Shown: piece by piece, positions 1-7,255 of the stretch
Layout of the letters: each line of letters opens with the position of its first letter
Position numbering within the stretch: the first letter of the stretch is position 1
Assembly: GCA_900546645.1 (NCBI GenBank)
Contig: URDR01000005.1
Span: forward strand, 1-61,768
DNA from: an uncultured Bacteroides sp.
GTDB taxonomy: Bacteria; Bacteroidota; Bacteroidia; Bacteroidales; Bacteroidaceae
Direction of reading: 5' to 3'
DNA length: 61,768 nucleotides
The notes under the pieces: generated by a model
Told to the model about the DNA's origin: nothing
What the model saw: the letters and a program-made list of their open reading frames with translations, nothing else
Databases searched by the model: none
Made by a program: the position numbers and the translations under genes

Positions 1-287
1 AAGATTTCGGTAAAGTAATCTTGGCTTACGAACCGGTTTGGGCTATCGGTACAGGAAAGACTGCTACTCCGGCTCAGGCTCAGGAAATCCACGCTCACAT
101 CCGTTCTTTGGTTGCTGCTAAATACGGCAATGAAGTTGCTGAAAACACTTCTATCCTTTACGGTGGTAGCTGCAAGCCTTCAAATGCAAAAGAATTGTTT
201 GCTAACCCTGATGTTGACGGTGGTTTGATTGGTGGTGCTGCTTTGAAAGTTGCAGACTTCAAAGGTATCATCGATGCTTTCAAATAA
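1..287 (+). CDS. tpiA: Triosephosphate isomerase, C-terminal part (cut by window edge)
   Basis: This is the C-terminal third of triosephosphate isomerase, the glycolytic enzyme interconverting dihydroxyacetone phosphate and glyceraldehyde 3-phosphate. The reading frame is already open at base 3. It shows the catalytic glutamate in AYEPVWAIGTG, which continues into the mobile loop 6, and then the phosphate-binding YGGS. The gene begins before the window, so the TTG at base 21 is an internal leucine and not a start. It ends about 175 bp before a SPOR protein and folE on the same strand. A large inverted repeat separates it from them. Confidence 0.96.
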   Translation, partial: DFGKVILAYEPVWAIGTGKTATPAQAQEIHAHIRSLVAAKYGNEVAENTSILYGGSCKPSNAKELFANPDVDGGLIGGAALKVADFKGIIDAFK

Positions 288-344
288 TCATCGCATAAAC
301 TTGACGCAAAAACGAAGTCAGAATAACTTCTGTTAATGTATCAA

Positions 345-399
345 TTAACGCAGCGCGCAGAAACAGTCCCCTTCAGGGGTTTCTGCCGCTCTGCGTTAA
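345..399. terminator. Long interrupted hairpin after tpiA
   Basis: TTAACGCAG (345-353) pairs with CTGCGTTAA (391-399). Inside it, GCAGAAAC pairs with GTTTCTGC and CCCC with GGGG around a TTCA loop. No clear T-run follows, so this may be a processing or stabilising structure rather than a classical intrinsic terminator. Confidence 0.6.
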
Positions 400-462
400 C
401 TTATTACAGAGGCAGACTTGCTTCGTTCTTGTTTTCTTACATCTCAATAAAAACCGGTCATA

Positions 463-921
463 ATGAAATTGCTTTTAACTCTTGCTCTGCTATTCACTGC
501 CCAGCTGGCTAATGCACAACAGACCATCATAGAAAGTCTGAAAACCCAACGTGCTGGTGAGGGACGCGTTACCATTCACCAAGATGCTCAAATTTCCTCA
601 TTGATAGGCAAACGCTATATACGCGCTACAACTCCTGAATCTCAGCGAACACTAAAATCACGCGGATTCCGGGTACAGGTATATGCCGGAAACAACTCAC
701 GGCAAGCACGTAATGATGCCAATGCAGTGGCAGAAAAAGTGAAAAAAGAATTTCCTGACATGCCGGTCTATACGTATTTCCAGCCTCCTCGCTGGCTTTG
801 CCGCGTGGGCGATTTCAAGAGTATAGAAGAAGCGCATGTTGCTATGCGTCAACTAAAAGCCAGTGGGACTTTTAAAGAAGTATCAATCGTACGTGAACAA
901 ATTAATATTCCTTTAGACTAA
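463..921 (+). CDS. SPOR domain protein, secreted
   Basis: A 152-residue exported protein. Residues 1-18 form a signal peptide (hydrophobic core, cleavage probably after ANA). Residues about 67-145 form a SPOR domain, recognisable from the start RGFRVQVYAG, the central VYTYFQPPRWLCRVGDF and the final EVSIV. SPOR domains bind denuded glycan strands of peptidoglycan, so a periplasmic role in cell-wall or division-site biology is likely, but the exact function cannot be read from the sequence. The stop is 3 bp from the folE start, so the two are probably co-transcribed. Confidence 0.88.
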   Translation: MKLLLTLALLFTAQLANAQQTIIESLKTQRAGEGRVTIHQDAQISSLIGKRYIRATTPESQRTLKSRGFRVQVYAGNNSRQARNDANAVAEKVKKEFPDMPVYTYFQPPRWLCRVGDFKSIEEAHVAMRQLKASGTFKEVSIVREQINIPLD

Positions 922-924
922 GAC

Positions 925-1521
925 ATGATGACTGAATTAAACCATATGGAGTGGAGTGAAGAGAAAATCAACAAACTGATGGGCCACTATAAAGAGATTC
1001 TCTCTATTTTGGGGGAAGACCCTGAACGAGAGGGACTGTTGAAAACTCCCGAACGGGTAGCCAAGGCCATGCTTACCTTGACTAGAGGTTATGAAATGGA
1101 CCCCAAAGCCGTGCTGAATGCTGCCAAGTTCAAAGAACCTTACAATCAGATGGTTATCGTGAAGGATATTGATTTCTTCTCTATGTGTGAACATCACATG
1201 CTGCCTTTCTACGGCAAAGCGCACGTAGCTTATATTCCTAACGGATACATTACCGGACTGAGCAAGATTGCCCGTGTAGTTGACATTTTCTCACACCGCC
1301 TGCAGGTTCAGGAGCGAATGACACTGCAAATCAAGGAATGTATCCAAGAAACCTTAAACCCCTTAGGTGTAATGGTGGTTATTGAGGCAAAACACATGTG
1401 TATGCAGATGCGGGGAGTAGAAAAACAGAACTCTGTCACCACCACTTCCGACTTTACCGGAGCTTTTAATCAAGCCAAAACGCGTGAAGAGTTTATGAAT
1501 CTGATACGGGCAGACCGCTAA
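925..1521 (+). CDS. folE: GTP cyclohydrolase I
   Basis: This enzyme converts GTP to 7,8-dihydroneopterin triphosphate, the first step of folate (and pterin) synthesis. The 198-residue length is normal for FolE. The zinc ligands are visible: C88 and H91 in MCEHHMLPFYGKAH, and C159 in HMCMQMRG. The substrate motifs GLSKIARVVD and SHRLQVQERMT are intact. Two adjacent ATGs (925 and 928) are possible starts. It is the second gene of a tight pair with the SPOR protein and is followed by a strong intrinsic terminator. Confidence 0.97.
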   Translation: MMTELNHMEWSEEKINKLMGHYKEILSILGEDPEREGLLKTPERVAKAMLTLTRGYEMDPKAVLNAAKFKEPYNQMVIVKDIDFFSMCEHHMLPFYGKAHVAYIPNGYITGLSKIARVVDIFSHRLQVQERMTLQIKECIQETLNPLGVMVVIEAKHMCMQMRGVEKQNSVTTTSDFTGAFNQAKTREEFMNLIRADR

Positions 1522-1603
1522 CTTACTGAAACTACAATACAATTACTGATTTCACAAAAAGCAAAAGACTAATCCGAGATAAAACACTTCGGTATTTGAA
1601 GGT

Positions 1604-1646
1604 AAACGTCAAGGCGTTCGCATGAAAACACCTTGACGTTTTTTTA
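1604..1646 (+). terminator. Intrinsic terminator of folE
   Basis: AAACGTCAAGG (1604-1614) pairs with CCTTGACGTTT (1631-1641), followed by a T-run on the plus strand. The stem shares its core GTCAAGGCGTT with hairpins near 13.8 and 27.1 kb. Confidence 0.85.
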
Positions 1647-1703
1647 TTTCGTCTACATATTAGACAACTTGTTAAATAGAAGCTTATTGACGATTTCAAA
1701 TCA

Positions 1704-3881
1704 TTACACTTTCAGCACTACCCTCTCTCCTGCTTTCTGTGCCATCAGGCTCTGCATCTGATGCAAATCTTTATACCGCTGCATAATCTCCATGCAACGC
1801 TGCGTATCGTTTGCGATGCTCGGATTATTCAAAGCTTGCAGGGTATGCTTCATTTCTTCTTCCACAATCGACATTTTGAAGTCGAGCAGTAACCGAGGAA
1901 CCAGCTCATGCAGGCGTTCATCATCGGTTACTATTTTCTGTGCCTTCGAATGATACTTGCTCAACTGATAACGTTCACTCACCATATCTACAGCCAGTTT
2001 GCTGACCTGGGGGGCGGGATGAGTCATAAAATAACGCTCAGCCGTAAAGTGTGCATCATGAAGATGCTCCTCGGCTTCCTTTAAAATACGCCGGTGAATC
2101 GCATCGTGAAACTGGAGTTCATCTTCCTTCAGACTAAAAGAAATACACTCTATAACCGTGAGAGAACGCAAATTTCCTTCTTCATCTTCTACGTCACACA
2201 TCACCTTTTCACCATAACGAATCAGTACCCTAATCAGTTCTTCTTCTTTGGCATAGAAAATGGTCTGTTCATTTCCAGTCAAGGGGATAAACGAACTGTA
2301 GGCATCGGGAATATCGACTGTTTCCATGGGAGGCACCTCGCTTGGCAGACGAGAGGCTTCTTCGGCAGAAAGTGCTTCGGGTACTTCCGGAGGAAGCGGA
2401 GGGGCAGAAGGAAGTCCTGCTTCAGGCATAGGAAAAGAAGGATATGGTTCAGCAGGAAAAGCCGGATCTGCTCCCTGGGCAGCAGGTGCAGGCGGTGCTG
2501 CATTTCCGACTGCCAAACGTCGCTGCTCACGCTCACGCCGGCGTTGCTCTTCCTTGAATTTGGTTTCACGCGCCTGCCCTATCAGTTTGGCGGTAGCTTC
2601 CACCAAGATTTTTTCTTCCATCTGAAGCAACTGACTGCATTCACGGATATAGACAGAGCGAACGATGGCATCGGGAATTACAGAGATGCTTCTCACGATA
2701 CTTGAAATCAGTTCCGCACGCTTAATCGGGTCACGGCCAGCCTCCTCAAGCAACAAGTTGGTCTTGAAGCGGATGAAATCTACCTCATGTGCATTGATAT
2801 AGGCCTGATAATCGGTAGCGTTATGCTTACGGGCAAAACTGTCGGGGTCATCTCCATCGGGCAGCAGACAGACTTTGATATTCATGCCCTCTTCAAGCAA
2901 CATATCAATACCGCGGAGACTGGCTTTGATACCCGCTCCGTCGCCATCGTAAAGCAGGGTAATGTTATTCGTAAAACGATGAATCAAACGAATCTGATCG
3001 GAAGTCAGTGCCGTACCCGATGAGGATACTACATTTTCTATCCCACTCTGATGCATGGAGATAACATCGGTATAACCTTCTACCAGGAAACAGCAGTCTT
3101 GACGTACAATGGCTTGCTTGGCAAAATACATGCCGTAAAGTTCACGGCTCTTATGATAGATTTCCGACTCCGGAGAATTGACGTACTTCATCTGTACGTT
3201 CTTGGTAGCCGAACTCAACACACGTCCGCCAAAGGCAACCACTTTTCCCGACAAGGTATGAACCGGAAAAATGACGCGTCCCCAAAAACGGTCATGCAGG
3301 GTTCCGTTGTCTTTCTTATAGCATAAGCCGGTTTTCTCTAGAAACTCTTCGCGGAAACCTTTCTGAGCGGCAGCACGCGCCAGCCCGTCGGGAGCATCGG
3401 TGCTGTATCCCAACTGAAACTTACGGATAATATCATCCCGGAAACCACGGCTGCGCAGATAGGTCATCCCGATCCGCTGTCCGTCGATATGATTATAAAG
3501 GATGTCCTGAAAATATTCGGAAGCAAACTGATTGACCACAAAAAGGCTTTCACGCAAACTCTGTGCCTGCTTTTCGGCATCGGTCAGCTCGCGTTCCTTG
3601 ATTTCAATGTTATACTTCTTGGCGAGCCACTTCAATGCTTCATAATATGAGAGCTGTTCGTGCTCCATAATGAAGTGAACCACATTTCCGCCTTTACCGC
3701 AACTAAAACATTTGCATACACCCTTCGAAGGAGATACACTAAACGAAGGGGTTTTTTCGTTATGAAACGGACAAAGCCCTATATAGTTTACCCCACGCTT
3801 GCGCAACGTAACAAACTCGGATACCACATCTACAATCTGTGCGGCATCCAATATACGGTCTATGGTGGATTGGTCAATCAT
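1704..3881 (-). CDS. dnaG: DNA primase
   Basis: DnaG makes RNA primers for chromosome replication. The N-terminal CHC2 zinc finger is clear: C37-x2-H40 and C58-x2-C61. The primase core and TOPRIM fold follow (VEGYTDVISM near residue 265, then LLYDGDGAG). Residues about 440-520 form a long Pro/Ala/Glu-rich low-complexity linker before the C-terminal DnaB-interaction region, making the 725-residue protein longer than the E. coli enzyme (about 580). A well-spaced promoter lies immediately upstream and places the mRNA start at or within a few bases of the ATG. Confidence 0.97.
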   Translation of the reverse strand: MIDQSTIDRILDAAQIVDVVSEFVTLRKRGVNYIGLCPFHNEKTPSFSVSPSKGVCKCFSCGKGGNVVHFIMEHEQLSYYEALKWLAKKYNIEIKERELTDAEKQAQSLRESLFVVNQFASEYFQDILYNHIDGQRIGMTYLRSRGFRDDIIRKFQLGYSTDAPDGLARAAAQKGFREEFLEKTGLCYKKDNGTLHDRFWGRVIFPVHTLSGKVVAFGGRVLSSATKNVQMKYVNSPESEIYHKSRELYGMYFAKQAIVRQDCCFLVEGYTDVISMHQSGIENVVSSSGTALTSDQIRLIHRFTNNITLLYDGDGAGIKASLRGIDMLLEEGMNIKVCLLPDGDDPDSFARKHNATDYQAYINAHEVDFIRFKTNLLLEEAGRDPIKRAELISSIVRSISVIPDAIVRSVYIRECSQLLQMEEKILVEATAKLIGQARETKFKEEQRRREREQRRLAVGNAAPPAPAAQGADPAFPAEPYPSFPMPEAGLPSAPPLPPEVPEALSAEEASRLPSEVPPMETVDIPDAYSSFIPLTGNEQTIFYAKEEELIRVLIRYGEKVMCDVEDEEGNLRSLTVIECISFSLKEDELQFHDAIHRRILKEAEEHLHDAHFTAERYFMTHPAPQVSKLAVDMVSERYQLSKYHSKAQKIVTDDERLHELVPRLLLDFKMSIVEEEMKHTLQALNNPSIANDTQRCMEIMQRYKDLHQMQSLMAQKAGERVVLKV

Positions 3882-3888
3882 GATGCGG

Positions 3889-3919
3889 CAAAGTTACATA
3901 AAATATAAGGGAACGCAAA
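3889..3919 (-). promoter_or_regulatory. dnaG promoter, Bacteroidetes type, near-leaderless
   Basis: On the minus strand, TTTG (3919-3916) is followed after 19 bp by TAACTTTG (3896-3889), matching the Bacteroidetes -33/-7 consensus TTTG-N19..21-TAnnTTTG. The dnaG ATG begins 8 bp further at 3881, leaving essentially no 5' leader. Confidence 0.8.
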
Positions 3920-4072
3920 CGGAATAAAAACAAACCGTCTGGACTCAACCCATTTTTCTCCATTCTATTTTCTTCGTCACTCCATGAGGATTTACCATAT
4001 AAAGGATACACAGCACCTTTCTCCGATACTGAAAAAAACAAAATCGATTACAGGAGATTCGTTTTTTTATTA

Positions 4073-4080
4073 TACTTTTG
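4073..4080 (+). promoter_or_regulatory. -7 element for tsaE operon
   Basis: TACTTTTG matches TAnnTTTG. It lies 29 bp before the ATG at 4110 and downstream of earlier in-frame ATGs, so it supports the internal start. Confidence 0.65.
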
Positions 4081-4109
4081 TGATTGAACAACAAGTATAT
4101 CGTATCATT

Positions 4110-4535
4110 ATGGAATTAAAAATTACTTCACTTGAAAATATCCACGAAACAGCACGCCAGTTTATTGCTGCCATGGGAGACAATACTGTTTTTGCTTTCT
4201 ACGGAAAAATGGGAGCGGGAAAAACAACTTTTATTAAAGCGGTCTGCGAAGAACTGGGCGTAACGGATGTTATTAACTCACCTACTTTTGCCATCGTAAA
4301 TGAATACCGTTCGGAAGAAGCTGGTGAGCTGATTTATCACTTCGATTTTTACCGGATTAAAAAACTGGAAGAGGTTTATGATATGGGCTATGAAGATTAT
4401 TTTTACAGCGGAGCTTTGTGCTTCATCGAATGGCCTGAATTAATCGAGGAACTGCTTCCTGGAAATGCAGTGAATGTATATATCGAAGAAGCTGAAGACG
4501 GTACCCGAAGTGTACGATTCGACGCTGAAGCTTAA
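4110..4535 (+). CDS. tsaE: tRNA threonylcarbamoyladenosine biosynthesis ATPase TsaE
   Basis: TsaE is the ATPase partner of TsaB/TsaD in making the t6A modification at position 37 of ANN-decoding tRNAs. The Walker A motif appears as FYGKMGAGKTTF, followed by the family-typical SPTFAIVNEY and HFDFYRI segments and FIEWPE. I start it at 4110 (MELKITSLEN, 141 residues). The frame is open from 3984, but those extra residues do not look like TsaE and lie upstream of the -7 element. It heads a probable operon with a small membrane protein and a NUDIX hydrolase. Confidence 0.94.
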   Translation: MELKITSLENIHETARQFIAAMGDNTVFAFYGKMGAGKTTFIKAVCEELGVTDVINSPTFAIVNEYRSEEAGELIYHFDFYRIKKLEEVYDMGYEDYFYSGALCFIEWPELIEELLPGNAVNVYIEEAEDGTRSVRFDAEA

Positions 4536-4545
4536 CCGCCGGCAA

Positions 4546-4755
4546 ATGGAAATACATTATTTCATACAAGCTGTATTCGTGCTGGTAGGGCTATTATGCG
4601 TACTGGCATCCATATTCAACTGGAACTGGTTATTTACAGCTCAGAATTCCCGTTTCATTGTCCAAAACGTGGGGCGCAGACAGGCACGCCTGTTTTACGC
4701 AGCCATCGGATGTCTGATGATAGGAACGGGAGTTTTCTTTTTCCTTTCCATGTAA
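4546..4755 (+). CDS. Small two-TM protein, Imm17-like
   Basis: A 69-residue protein with two predicted transmembrane helices (about residues 4-24 and 45-66). They are joined by a short basic loop containing NWNWLF and GRRQARLFY. This architecture and the loop pattern resemble the 'immunity protein 17' family seen in Bacteroidetes. That name came from toxin-system genomics; here no toxin gene is nearby and the neighbours are tsaE and a NUDIX gene. The start at 4546 avoids overlapping tsaE; an in-frame ATG at 4474 inside tsaE is less likely. Function unknown. Confidence 0.68.
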   Translation: MEIHYFIQAVFVLVGLLCVLASIFNWNWLFTAQNSRFIVQNVGRRQARLFYAAIGCLMIGTGVFFFLSM

Positions 4756-4769
4756 AAAGTAAAATATCA

Positions 4770-5267
4770 ATGAAAGATAATAACGAAGAGCTTTTTCCTC
4801 TTGTAGATGAAGAGGGAAACATTACGGGGGCTGCTACCCGCGGAGAATGCCATAACGGCAGCAAGCTGCTACACCCTGTAGTCCACCTGCATGTATTTAA
4901 CAGTCAAGGTGAACTGTATCTGCAACAGCGACCCGACTGGAAAGACATTCAGCCGGGTAAATGGGATACCGCAGTGGGCGGACATATTGATTTAGGCGAA
5001 AGTGTAGAAATAGCCCTGAAACGTGAAGCACGCGAAGAATTAGGTATCGAAGATTTTAATGCTACCCTTCTTACTCATTATGTCTTTGAGTCTGCACGTG
5101 AGAAAGAACTGGTCTTTGCTCATAAAACGGTATTCGATGGTACCATCATCCCCAGCGAAGAACTAAACGGAGGCCGGTTTTGGACCTTAGAGGAAATCCG
5201 TTCCAACTTAGGCAAAGAACTGTTTACTCCTAATTTCGAAAGCGAATTCAAACGTCTGTTTGATTAA
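4770..5267 (+). CDS. NUDIX hydrolase
   Basis: A 165-residue NUDIX hydrolase. The Nudix box is complete (residues about 71-93): GHIDLGE, seven residues, then REAREELGI, which supplies the Mg2+-binding glutamates. The N-terminus (DEEGNITG, then VVHLHVFNSQGELYLQQR) resembles the isopentenyl-diphosphate-isomerase-like NUDIX group, whose substrates are often unknown. It probably cleaves a nucleoside-diphosphate-linked compound. The start at 4770 lies 14 bp after the small membrane gene; the frame is open further upstream but only as a shadow of that gene. Confidence 0.9.
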   Translation: MKDNNEELFPLVDEEGNITGAATRGECHNGSKLLHPVVHLHVFNSQGELYLQQRPDWKDIQPGKWDTAVGGHIDLGESVEIALKREAREELGIEDFNATLLTHYVFESAREKELVFAHKTVFDGTIIPSEELNGGRFWTLEEIRSNLGKELFTPNFESEFKRLFD

Positions 5268-5279
5268 ACAAAGGCTTCA

Positions 5280-5360
5280 GTTGACAAGAAACCAGATGAT
5301 GAGTTGATAAGACTTAAATGCCTCGAAACAGAGGCATACCATCTAAAATCTTGTCAACTC
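5280..5360. terminator. Nested hairpin between NUDIX and GH16 genes
   Basis: The inner stem is ATGCCTC (5318-5324) with GAGGCAT (5331-5337). The outer arms GAGTTGATAAGA (from 5301) and TCTTGTCAACTC (ending 5360) pair with a few mismatches, and GTTGACAAG at 5280 can compete for the right arm. Part of this sequence recurs inverted near 33.1 kb. Confidence 0.55.
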
Positions 5361-5400
5361 AAGAGCCCAAAGTAAACTTAATAACTTAAACATAATACAT

Positions 5401-6180
5401 ATGAAAAAATCACATCTTCTCAGCACAATCTTATTGTGCGTACTCACATCGTGCACCCCCAAAAACAATGAATGGAAATTAGTATGGAGCGATGATTTCA
5501 ACTATGAAACCATCGATACGACCTATTGGAGTAAGATTCCCCGCGGCACATCCGACTGGAACAACTTCATGTCCGACTTCGACTCCTGCTATGCCCTGCG
5601 CGAAGGTAACCTTATACTAAGAGGAATCGTAAACCACAGCCAGAAAAGCGATACAGCCCGATATCTTACCGGCGGAGTTTATACTAAAGGTAAACTGGCG
5701 GTCACCGGAGGACGAATGGAAATCCGAGCTAAACTACAAGCAGCCCGCGGCACATGGCCTGCTATATGGATGCTCCCCGAAAACATGAAATGGCCGCAAG
5801 GCGGAGAAATCGACATTATGGAACGGCTCAACTATGACAGCATCGCTTACCAAACCGTACATTCCTCATATACGATACAAAAAAACGGCAACGATACCAT
5901 TCCACCTCATTTCGGCACTCACCCCATCAATCCATCCGACTATAATATCTATTCAGTAGATATCTATCCGGACAGTCTGGTATTTGCAGTCAACGGAAGC
6001 CATACGTTCACTTATCCTCGTATGGAAGAACTCGGTGCTGAGCAATATCCTTTCTACCGCCCTTACTATTTGTTAATTGATATGCAAATCGGCGGTGCCT
6101 GGGTAGGAGGAATAGACGCTGAAGACTATCCGGTAGAAATGTGGGTGGACTGGGTAAAATATTACCAAAAAGAAGAATAA
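5401..6180 (+). CDS. Glycoside hydrolase family 16 lipoprotein
   Basis: A 259-residue GH16 enzyme, a beta-glucanase-type family acting on beta-1,3 or mixed-linkage glucans and related polysaccharides. A lipoprotein signal peptide ends at lipobox LTSC18, so it is probably anchored in the outer membrane or periplasm. The catalytic signature ExDxxE is present as E136-I-D138-I-M-E141 after WPQGG, with the upstream substrate cleft segment GTWPAIWMLP. The C-terminal WVDWVKYYQ is the usual last strand. It stands alone, with no SusC/D or other glycosidases beside it, so the natural glucan cannot be assigned. Confidence 0.92.
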   Translation: MKKSHLLSTILLCVLTSCTPKNNEWKLVWSDDFNYETIDTTYWSKIPRGTSDWNNFMSDFDSCYALREGNLILRGIVNHSQKSDTARYLTGGVYTKGKLAVTGGRMEIRAKLQAARGTWPAIWMLPENMKWPQGGEIDIMERLNYDSIAYQTVHSSYTIQKNGNDTIPPHFGTHPINPSDYNIYSVDIYPDSLVFAVNGSHTFTYPRMEELGAEQYPFYRPYYLLIDMQIGGAWVGGIDAEDYPVEMWVDWVKYYQKEE

Positions 6181-6243
6181 TGTAGCTGCCTGTTTTTGTC
6201 ATTCACCTTTCCAGCCTTGATAAATTGATTTAAGTCAAATAAT

Positions 6244-6255
6244 GATAACGTTATC
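6244..6255. promoter_or_regulatory. Perfect 12-bp palindrome
   Basis: GATAACGTTATC is a perfect palindrome about 45 bp upstream of a -7 element. It could be an operator for a dimeric regulator; no regulator is identified. Confidence 0.35.
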
Positions 6256-6298
6256 GCCTTTTTCCTTGTTTTAAAGTACAAGTTCCATGAAAAAGCAG

Positions 6299-6306
6299 TA
6301 TTTTTG
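6299..6306 (+). promoter_or_regulatory. -7 element before the mini-ORF
   Basis: TATTTTTG matches TAnnTTTG, 35 bp before the ATG at 6342. No good -33 TTTG is seen at the standard distance. Confidence 0.5.
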
Positions 6307-6341
6307 TGTTGTAAAACATAAGGTAAAAGGATAACATTAAC

Positions 6342-6422
6342 ATGAAAAAGATTAAAAACATTTTGAAAGAAGGCTTTGAATTGACAAGCCGCAATCACGT
6401 CTGGACTAACTTAACCAGATAA
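6342..6422 (+). CDS. Possible 26-residue small protein
   Basis: A short frame reads MKKIKNILKEGF, then ELTSRNHVWTNLTR and stop. It is basic at the N-terminus and has no membrane segment. It has its own -7 element 35 bp upstream and hairpins at 6433-6456 and 6490-6523 downstream, so the 360-bp gap between the GH16 and guanine deaminase genes looks like a self-contained small transcription unit. It could equally be a small RNA with a chance ORF. I do not recognise the peptide. Confidence 0.4.
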   Translation: MKKIKNILKEGFELTSRNHVWTNLTR

Positions 6423-6432
6423 GTATGAAACC

Positions 6433-6456
6433 GTATGGCTCACAAAAAAGCCATAC
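6433..6456 (+). terminator. Hairpin after the mini-ORF
   Basis: GTATGGCT (6433-6440) pairs with AGCCATAC (6449-6456) around an A-rich 8-nt loop, 10 bp after the mini-ORF stop. No T-run follows. Confidence 0.5.
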
Positions 6457-6489
6457 TTAACTATTGAAAGCAAAGAAAATGTAATATAA

Positions 6490-6523
6490 AAATGCCGTTG
6501 CGATGAGAATCACAACGGCATTT
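6490..6523 (-). terminator. Terminator of the guanine deaminase gene
   Basis: AAATGCCGTTG (6490-6500) pairs with CAACGGCATTT (6513-6523). Read on the minus strand, the stem is followed by a T-run, so it serves the gene ending at 6544. It may also stop plus-strand transcripts. Confidence 0.75.
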
Positions 6524-6543
6524 CTCGTTTTCGGCTCCTGCCA

Positions 6544-7014
6544 TTAATATTTCACTTTATCAGCTTTTTCTTCCCAAGCCCGGAAAGCCTGTATCGCTTC
6601 CTCCGGCAACAATTCTTCTGCTTTTAACCGTCGATCTGCGATGGGAAGCTCCAGTTCACGATAAATGAAAGCATCGTCGAAACCAATCTTTGCCGCATCG
6701 TGTTGGTTATTTCCATAATACATGCGGTCCAGATGTGCCCAGTAAATAGCTCCCAAGCACATGGGACAAGGTTCACACGAAGTATAGATTTCACAACCGC
6801 TTAAATCGAATGTACCCAATACTTTCGCTGCAGCACGGATGGCACTCACTTCGGCATGGGCGGTCGGGTCACAATTGGAAGTTACCCGGTTTACTCCTGT
6901 AGCTACTATCTCTCCATTACGGGCAATCACCGCACCAAAAGGTCCTCCTCCTTCAGCTACATTACGTAAAGACAATTCAATAGCCTTACGCATCAGTTCT
7001 TCTTTAGTCATCAT
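6544..7014 (-). CDS. guaD: Guanine deaminase / nucleoside deaminase
   Basis: A 156-residue cytidine-deaminase-fold zinc enzyme. The zinc and proton-shuttle motif H53-A-E55 lies in DPTAHAEVSAIR, and C83-x2-C86 lies in EPCPMCLGAIYWA. The sequence closely follows the Bacillus subtilis GuaD pattern (GGPFGAVI near the start, GFDDAFIYRE in the middle, FRAW and a terminal Tyr at the end). Guanine-to-xanthine deamination is therefore the best call, although tRNA adenosine deaminases share the fold. Its product would be a substrate for the xpt/xanthine permease pair encoded near 34 kb. Two consecutive ATGs make the start ambiguous by one codon. Confidence 0.87.
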   Translation of the reverse strand: MMTKEELMRKAIELSLRNVAEGGGPFGAVIARNGEIVATGVNRVTSNCDPTAHAEVSAIRAAAKVLGTFDLSGCEIYTSCEPCPMCLGAIYWAHLDRMYYGNNQHDAAKIGFDDAFIYRELELPIADRRLKAEELLPEEAIQAFRAWEEKADKVKY

Positions 7015-7190
7015 TTAAATAGCTTTTAAATTCCTTTTAAAGGTACGCAAATTTTCGAATTCCTCAAATCATTGAAGATGAATTTCAAACAGAATGGGGC
7101 TGTAACAAACTGGAATAAAAACAATAATATCATCAACAATCATGTACTGGGACAGGATAGCAGATGATGTATTCACGCAAGAGTATGAAT

Positions 7191-7233
7191 AAAAAAATCC
7201 CGGCAAGGCACAAGACCTTGTCGGGATTTTTTT
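7191..7233 (-). terminator. groEL terminator
   Basis: AAAAAAATCCCGGCAAGG (7191-7208) pairs with CCTTGTCGGGATTTTTTT (7216-7233) around a 7-nt loop. The ends make it usable in both directions. Confidence 0.88.
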
Positions 7234-7255
7234 ATATATTTAAAAGAGGGGAAGA

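Noticed and set aside
2094..2705. 203-codon plus-strand ORF opposite dnaG
   Set aside because: It is antisense to the Pro/Ala-rich linker and helicase-binding part of DnaG; no family pattern or promoter.
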